From Plantactinospora mayteni (lineage in GTDB: Bacteria; Actinomycetota; Actinomycetes; Mycobacteriales; Micromonosporaceae): DNA of 64,000 bases. Positions 59,325-64,000 of the stretch are shown piece after piece. Each line of letters starts with the position of its first letter. The stretch's first letter is position 1. The translations under genes and the position numbers were made by a program. The DNA lies in NCBI RefSeq assembly GCF_016862935.1, contig NZ_BONX01000038.1, positions 1-64,000 of the forward strand, written 5' to 3'. The notes beneath the pieces were generated by a model. The model did not search any database, was not told where the DNA came from, and saw only the letters and a program-made list of their open reading frames with translations.

Positions 59325-61718
59325 CTATTCGGGCAGGTGGATCGGCACGCTGGTGACCACCACACCGGGTACCTCCCGCAGCGCGCGACGCAGCCGCAGC
59401 TCGGCCCGGGTGTGCAGCAGTTGGTGCCACAGGTGCCGGACCACGATCTCCGGCACCACCACGGTCAGGGTGACCTCCGGGCGGACGGAGTGCAGGGCCT
59501 CGACGTACTGGGCCAGCGGCGCGATCACGGTCCGGTACGGCGAGATGATCGTCTCCAGCCGCAGGTGGTCGCCCCAGGTCTCCCACTGCCGGCGGAACCG
59601 GTCGGCCTCCTCCTGCTCCGGACTGAGGTGCACGGCGAAGGCCGGCTGGCCGAGCGAGGTCGCGTACGCCAGCGCCCGCAGCGCGGCCAGGTTCAGCCGG
59701 GCCACCGGTACGACCACCAGGTGCCGCACCTCGCCCGGGCTCAGGTCGACCCGCAGGTCGCCCGGTCCACTCGTCTCCTCCACCTCGTCGGCCCGGCGGT
59801 CCTGCTCCGTCGCGTCGGCTCGGCGGTCCTGTTCCGTCGCGTCGGCTCGGCGGTCCTGCTCCACCGCGTCGGCTCGGCGGTCCTGTTCCGTTGCCTGGTC
59901 CCGGCCGGGTCCGGGCGATCCGTCGCGTGGCCGGCGCTGGCGGCCCACCGGTGCCGGCGGCAGCGCCAGAGCTTGCCGCATCGTGTCGTAGTGTCTCCGG
60001 ATCTGGAGGCAGAAGAGCACCAGCAGGGGTACGGCCAGCACCGCCACCCAGGCACCGGCGAGGAACTTGGTGATCGCCGCGGTCACCAGGACCAGCCCGC
60101 AGAGCACCGCTCCGAAGGCGTTCAGCGTCGCCCGCCAGCGCCACCCCGGTACGCGGTGCCGGCGCCAGTGCCGCACCATGCCGCTCTGCGAGAGCGTGAA
60201 CGCCAGGAAGACCCCGACCGCGTAGAGCGGGATCAACGACTGGGTGTACCCACCGAAGGTGACGAAGATCAGTGCCGCCGCCAGGGCGAGTGCGACGAGC
60301 CCGTTGCTGAGGGCGAGCCGGTCGCCCAGGTGCAGGAAGCGCCGGGGAGCGTAGCCGTCCCGGGCCATGAAGAACAGCAGCCGGGGGAGGTCGTTGAAGG
60401 CCGTGTTCGCGGCCAGCAGCAGCACCATCGCGGTCGCGGCCTGGATCAGCGGGTACCACGGCCCGGTCGGGAAGGTGTGCCGGGCGAGTTGGGAGAGCAG
60501 TGTCTCCTGGGCCCGGGGTACCAGGCCGGTGAGGTGGAACAGGATGGTCAGCCCGGCGAAGAGCAGCACCAGGAGGCCGACCATCCAGGTCAGCGTCGTC
60601 CGGGCCTGGCGCCACTCGACCGGGCGGAAGACCGGCACGGCGTTCGAGACCGCCTCGATCCCGGTCATCGAGGTGGCGCCGGAGGAGAAGGCCCGCAGCA
60701 CGACCAGCAGGCCGAGCCCCTCCACCGCACCGACCGGCGGCGGCGGGACCGGGGCGAAGCCGCGCCCGGCCGCCTGCGCCAGGCCGACGGCGAGCAGCAG
60801 CAGGATGACGGCGATGAAGAGGTACGTCGGCGCGGCGAAGATCCTGCCGGCGGCCCGTACCCCGCGCAGGTTTCCGGCCAGCAGCGCGGCGATCACCAGC
60901 AGCCCGAACGGCACCGTGAAGGGGGCCAGCCGGGGCAGGGCGGAGGTGATCGCCCCGATCCCGGCCGCTACCGAGACCGAGACGGTCAGCACGTAGTCGA
61001 TGATCAGCCCGGCCGCGGCGGTGAGCCCGAACCGGGGACCGAGACTATCGGAGGCCACCAGGTAGGAGCCGGCGCCGTGCGGATAGGCGTAGACCGTCTG
61101 CCGGTACGACGTACCGACCGTGATCATCAGTATCACCAGCGCGGCGGCGATCGGCAGGGAGAGGTGCAGCGCGCCGCTGCCGGCCAGCACCAGGATGGTG
61201 AGCATCGCCTCCGGCCCGTACGCCACCGAGGAGAGCAGGTCCGACGAGAGCACCGGAAGGGCGATCAGTTTTCGCATCCGCTCGTGCAGCACCGCCGCGC
61301 TGGACAGCGGCGGCCCCAGCAGGGCACGCCGGATGGCGCCGACGGCCCGGCCGAACCGGGTGCCGGCAGTACTCGCCGAGCCGGTGGCGGTCAACTCCCC
61401 ATGCCGTTCGGTCCGGAACATCTCGATCCGGCCCAGCCGGTGGAAGCGGCTCGGCGTCGGCCGATGCCGGTACCGCTCAAGGGTCGGGTCCAGCGGCAGT
61501 ACCGCGTCCCGGGGTGGCTGGCCCCGCAGGTCCGCCCGCCACCGCTGGCCGACCTCGTGCAGGGCGGCCAGTTCGGTCTCGTTCAGCGGCGGGAACTCGG
61601 CCGACGGACTGAAGGCGACGGTCGGCTGTTCCGGCGGGCTCGCACCGCTGCCGTTCCGCTTCTGCCGCCCCACCCTGCTCCGCCTCAGTCCGGCACCGCT
61701 TCCGCCTCGCACTGTCAC
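59325..61718 (-). CDS. APC-superfamily amino-acid/cation permease
   Basis: This 797-residue protein has a long cytoplasmic N-terminus (about 150 residues), about 12 membrane segments (for example AMLTILVLAGSGALHLSLPI, LPIAAALVILMITVGTSYRQ) and a C-terminal soluble domain. The typical APC start LIALPVLSSDLLSSVAYGPE and YPHGAGSYLVASDSLGPRFG support the family. A repetitive hydrophilic insert with four units of the type EQDRRADAT lies between the last membrane segment and the C-terminal domain, which ends in VVVPEIVVRHLWHQLLH, a USP-like pattern. It could carry amino acids or potassium. Start position is uncertain. Confidence 0.82.
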   Translation of the reverse strand: MTVRGGSGAGLRRSRVGRQKRNGSGASPPEQPTVAFSPSAEFPPLNETELAALHEVGQRWRADLRGQPPRDAVLPLDPTLERYRHRPTPSRFHRLGRIEMFRTERHGELTATGSASTAGTRFGRAVGAIRRALLGPPLSSAAVLHERMRKLIALPVLSSDLLSSVAYGPEAMLTILVLAGSGALHLSLPIAAALVILMITVGTSYRQTVYAYPHGAGSYLVASDSLGPRFGLTAAAGLIIDYVLTVSVSVAAGIGAITSALPRLAPFTVPFGLLVIAALLAGNLRGVRAAGRIFAAPTYLFIAVILLLLAVGLAQAAGRGFAPVPPPPVGAVEGLGLLVVLRAFSSGATSMTGIEAVSNAVPVFRPVEWRQARTTLTWMVGLLVLLFAGLTILFHLTGLVPRAQETLLSQLARHTFPTGPWYPLIQAATAMVLLLAANTAFNDLPRLLFFMARDGYAPRRFLHLGDRLALSNGLVALALAAALIFVTFGGYTQSLIPLYAVGVFLAFTLSQSGMVRHWRRHRVPGWRWRATLNAFGAVLCGLVLVTAAITKFLAGAWVAVLAVPLLVLFCLQIRRHYDTMRQALALPPAPVGRQRRPRDGSPGPGRDQATEQDRRADAVEQDRRADATEQDRRADATEQDRRADEVEETSGPGDLRVDLSPGEVRHLVVVPVARLNLAALRALAYATSLGQPAFAVHLSPEQEEADRFRRQWETWGDHLRLETIISPYRTVIAPLAQYVEALHSVRPEVTLTVVVPEIVVRHLWHQLLHTRAELRLRRALREVPGVVVTSVPIHLPE
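59788..59895 (-). repeat. Four 27-bp in-frame repeats in the APC permease
   Basis: Four units of 27 bp encode EQDRRADAT/V-type nonapeptides. Copies differ at only a few bases. The charged repeat extends the linker before the C-terminal domain. Confidence 0.85.
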
Positions 61719-61851
61719 CGATCGGGCTGGCCCACGGCACGGGAATGGCGATACTCCGCCGGAAAGTACCGGCGGGGTTGGCGGCGGTCGCGGGGCGCAG
61801 CGGCGGCGACGCGGGGTACTGGGCCGCAGGGAGGGACCCGGTGGGAAGGCG

Positions 61852-63753
61852 CTACTGCACGTACCGCTGCCAGACGGCCAACAGTTCGTCGGCGTCGAGC
61901 GTGCTGCCGTCGGTGGTGCTCAGGTCGCCGACCATCGCCGACGTGTCGTCGTCCCAGTAGATCACGTACTGGCGGGCGATGTAGACGTACCGGATCAGGG
62001 CACCGGATCGGGGGTGGCTGGCCGTGTACCGTTCCCTGGTCCCGCCCTGGTCCCGCACCCGCTGGGTCCGGGACCGGTCCCGCTCGGTCGGGTCGGTGAG
62101 CGCCCGGAACTGGACCTCCCAGCCGTCCCCGGCGCACGCGACGTACTCGCTGACGGTTCCGCCGTAGGTGCGGGGCTCGCGCTGTTCGCAGCCGCTCACG
62201 TCGTTCAGCCACGGACGGGCGAACTCGCGTAGCGGCGCAGACTTGATCACCCGCTCGTTGGCCTGTCCGGTCGGGCTGAGGCCGGAGTCTCGACCGGTCG
62301 CCCAGATCGTGACCAGCACGGCGACGACCAGCACCAGCGCTGCGGCGCCGGCACCGATCCAGACACTCCGGCGGCGACGCCGGTCGGGGGTCGGCCCCGC
62401 CGGGGAGATCGACTTCGGCACCTCGCCTGACCGGCCCGGCCCGGCCCCGGTCGGCGTCGGTAGGTGACCCGGCAGCGACGCGCCACCGTTCGCCGAACCG
62501 GCCACCCCGCCGCCCGTCGGCATGCCGGACTCGGCGGTCGGCAGATCGGGGTCGCCGGTGGGCAGGTCGGAGTAGGCCGTGGACATGCGGGGGTCGGCCG
62601 GCAGAATGTCGCGCGGAGCGCCGACCGTCGGCGTGCCACCCGGGGCACCGGTCAGGGCCGTGCGGGGCGGGGTGCCGACCTCGGCGGTGAGCAGCGCGCC
62701 CTGGGCGACGACCAGCTCGGGCTGCTCGATGACGGTGGGCACGATGCCGAGCCGTCGGTGCAGGAGGGTGGCCACCAGTGGGATTCGGCTCGCACCCCCG
62801 ACCAGGAACAGCCCGGCGAGGCGCCCGGCACCTGCCCCGCTGCTGGAGACAGTCGCCGCCGTCAGCGCCACGCTTCCCTCGATCGGCGCGGCCGCCGCGG
62901 CCTCGAACTCCTCCCGGGTGACGTGCACGTCCCGCTCGAAGATCGGCACGCGCAGTCCGGCCGTGCTGCGTCGGGACAGCTCCTCCTTGGCCGCCCGGGC
63001 CTCTTCCCACAGTGACCGGCGGTGCCGCAGGTCTGCCTCGGCTCCCGGCTGGCTCAGCCGGCGCCACCGGACGTCGTCCGGCCCTTCGGGTACGACGGCG
63101 GCGCGGACCCGCTCGACGACGATGTCGTCCAGGTCGAGGCCGCCGAGGTCGGGGAGGCCCTGGCTGGCGGCGACGTCCCAGCCGTCGGACCGGCGCCGGA
63201 GCACCGCCACGTCGAAGGTGCCGGCACCGAAGTCGTAGACCACGACGGCGTCACCGGTCCGCACCGGCCGGGCGAGGACCGTGGTGAAGTGCGTGGCGGC
63301 TGCGGTGGGCTCGGCGACCAGGGCGGGTGGGGGCAGCCCGGCCCGGGCGGCGGCGTCGACCAGGATCTGCCGACGCCGGGGACCCCAGGCCGCCGGGTGG
63401 GTGAGGACGAGTTCGCCGACCGGGCGGCCGACCACCCGTACCGCCTCGTCGGCGCAGCGCCGCAGCACGGCCGCGATCACGTCGACAACGGCCACCTCCG
63501 CCCGGCCGAGCAGGACGACGCCATCGTCGATCCGCCGTTTCGGGTGCGGCTCCAGGCTGCCAGGCGCCGTACGCCCGGCCCGCAGCGCGTCCCGGCCGAC
63601 CAGCAGCCGACCGTCGGAGTCGACGAACACCGCCGACGGGAGCAGAGGCGAGGCGTCGAAGAGGAGCGGCCGTCCCTCGCCCGCGTGCCACTGGCACACC
63701 GCGACCGTGTGGGACGTACCGAAGTCGATCGCGAGCCGGGGGACGCTGACCAC
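61852..63753 (-). CDS. Membrane-anchored Hsp70-family protein
   Basis: The 633-residue protein starts at GTG 63753. The N-terminal actin-like ATPase domain shows the Hsp70 phosphate-1 motif LAIDFGTSHTVAV, phosphate-2 VVVYDFGAGTFDVAVL and adenosine motif LFLVGGASRIPLVATLLHRR. The substrate-binding domain of DnaK is absent. A low-complexity linker, then a membrane segment (SVWIGAGAAALVLVVAVLVT, near residue 480), then a roughly 130-residue extracytoplasmic domain follow, the latter with a Cys pair in SGCEQREPRT and YVACAGDG. It may couple cytoplasmic ATP binding to an outside signal or cell-wall process. Similar proteins occur in actinobacteria, but the role is not known. Confidence 0.88.
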   Translation of the reverse strand: MVSVPRLAIDFGTSHTVAVCQWHAGEGRPLLFDASPLLPSAVFVDSDGRLLVGRDALRAGRTAPGSLEPHPKRRIDDGVVLLGRAEVAVVDVIAAVLRRCADEAVRVVGRPVGELVLTHPAAWGPRRRQILVDAAARAGLPPPALVAEPTAAATHFTTVLARPVRTGDAVVVYDFGAGTFDVAVLRRRSDGWDVAASQGLPDLGGLDLDDIVVERVRAAVVPEGPDDVRWRRLSQPGAEADLRHRRSLWEEARAAKEELSRRSTAGLRVPIFERDVHVTREEFEAAAAAPIEGSVALTAATVSSSGAGAGRLAGLFLVGGASRIPLVATLLHRRLGIVPTVIEQPELVVAQGALLTAEVGTPPRTALTGAPGGTPTVGAPRDILPADPRMSTAYSDLPTGDPDLPTAESGMPTGGGVAGSANGGASLPGHLPTPTGAGPGRSGEVPKSISPAGPTPDRRRRRSVWIGAGAAALVLVVAVLVTIWATGRDSGLSPTGQANERVIKSAPLREFARPWLNDVSGCEQREPRTYGGTVSEYVACAGDGWEVQFRALTDPTERDRSRTQRVRDQGGTRERYTASHPRSGALIRYVYIARQYVIYWDDDTSAMVGDLSTTDGSTLDADELLAVWQRYVQ

Positions 63754-63944
63754 GGGTCACGACGATAGCGAACCGATGCCCACGCCGCCGGCAGCCGCCC
63801 GTCCCGGCAACCACCCGCCCGACCCCGCTCCGAACAACGCCCCGCAGCCCGACCACTCTGGCCGGGGGCACCGCTTGCCCTCCTCCCGCACCCACCCCCG
63901 ACCAGCGTGCCCCCCACCGCTCCCCGCTCTCGTCTGTCCGGCCG

Positions 63945-63994
63945 AGATCATGACGAGTTGTCGTCGCGGGCACGACAACAACTCGTCATGATCT
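63945..63994. repeat. 17-bp perfect inverted repeat, 16-base loop
   Basis: AGATCATGACGAGTTGT at 63945-63961 is exactly matched by its complement at 63978-63994. Arms are AT-richer than the surroundings. It resembles the element at 27786-27840 in design and may belong to a family of palindromic intergenic repeats. Confidence 0.75.
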
Positions 63995-64000
63995 GCGACA

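Noticed and set aside
58263-62099. 1278-codon plus-strand frame
   Set aside because: Antisense to the Ser/Thr kinase and APC permease genes; no recognisable domain.
1-64000. tRNA, rRNA, CRISPR or riboswitch
   Set aside because: No cloverleaf-like sequence with a recognisable anticodon arm, no repeat-spacer array and no conserved riboswitch core was recognised by reading; a covariance-model search would be needed to be certain.

Overview
The window is very GC-rich, often uses GTG or TTG starts, and is packed with actinobacterial gene families: SARP and MalT-type regulators, PadR, HxlR, TetR, GlxA, SigE-type sigma factors, lipoproteins, a Ser/Thr kinase and a stand-alone NRPS condensation domain. 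Gene content and the palindromic intergenic elements suggest a filamentous actinomycete, most likely Micromonosporaceae (inference). It looks like a chromosomal accessory region. No rRNA, tRNA or CRISPR array was seen.

Layout. Positions 1-7 kb form a decaying segment: an HxlR regulator, a frameshifted tyrosine recombinase, a truncated IS5-type transposase with an internal stop, a lipoprotein, a frameshifted VOC protein, a DUF4240-like protein, a metallophosphoesterase and a methyltransferase pseudogene. Positions 7-16 kb hold small stress and regulatory units: an HxlR/NmrA divergent pair, a TetR/nitroreductase-like divergent pair with two clear operators, and a SigE-type sigma factor coupled to a membrane protein.

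Positions 16.5-27.4 kb form the most coherent system, a tightly coupled minus-strand operon. It encodes an M19 dipeptidase, a peptide-binding lipoprotein, DppB and DppC permeases, an M24 'pita-bread' protein with altered metal ligands, a prolyl-iminopeptidase-like hydrolase, DppD and DppF ATPases, a second M19 dipeptidase and a GntR/UTRA regulator. It looks like uptake plus intracellular breakdown of a dipeptide-like or amide compound.

Positions 28-34 kb carry a GlxA regulator with an 8x18-bp internal repeat, a DJ-1/PfpI protein, a HbpS/GlcG-like protein, a condensation-domain protein preceded by a coupled 60-codon ORF, and an NAD(P)-binding protein. Positions 33.8-40.9 kb are an insertion-sequence graveyard (IS701-, IS5-, IS256- and ISL3-type pieces) around a SARP regulator, a secreted protein and a duplicated SARP tail.

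Positions 41-64 kb hold a P450, a MacB/FtsX-type ABC exporter with a PadR regulator under a large palindrome, a GDPD phosphodiesterase, an acyl-CoA (malonyl-CoA-like) ligase next to an unusual radical SAM protein, a MalT-BTAD regulator, two lipoproteins, a Ser/Thr kinase, an APC permease and a membrane-anchored Hsp70-like protein. Short tandem repeats, both in-frame and intergenic, recur throughout the second half.
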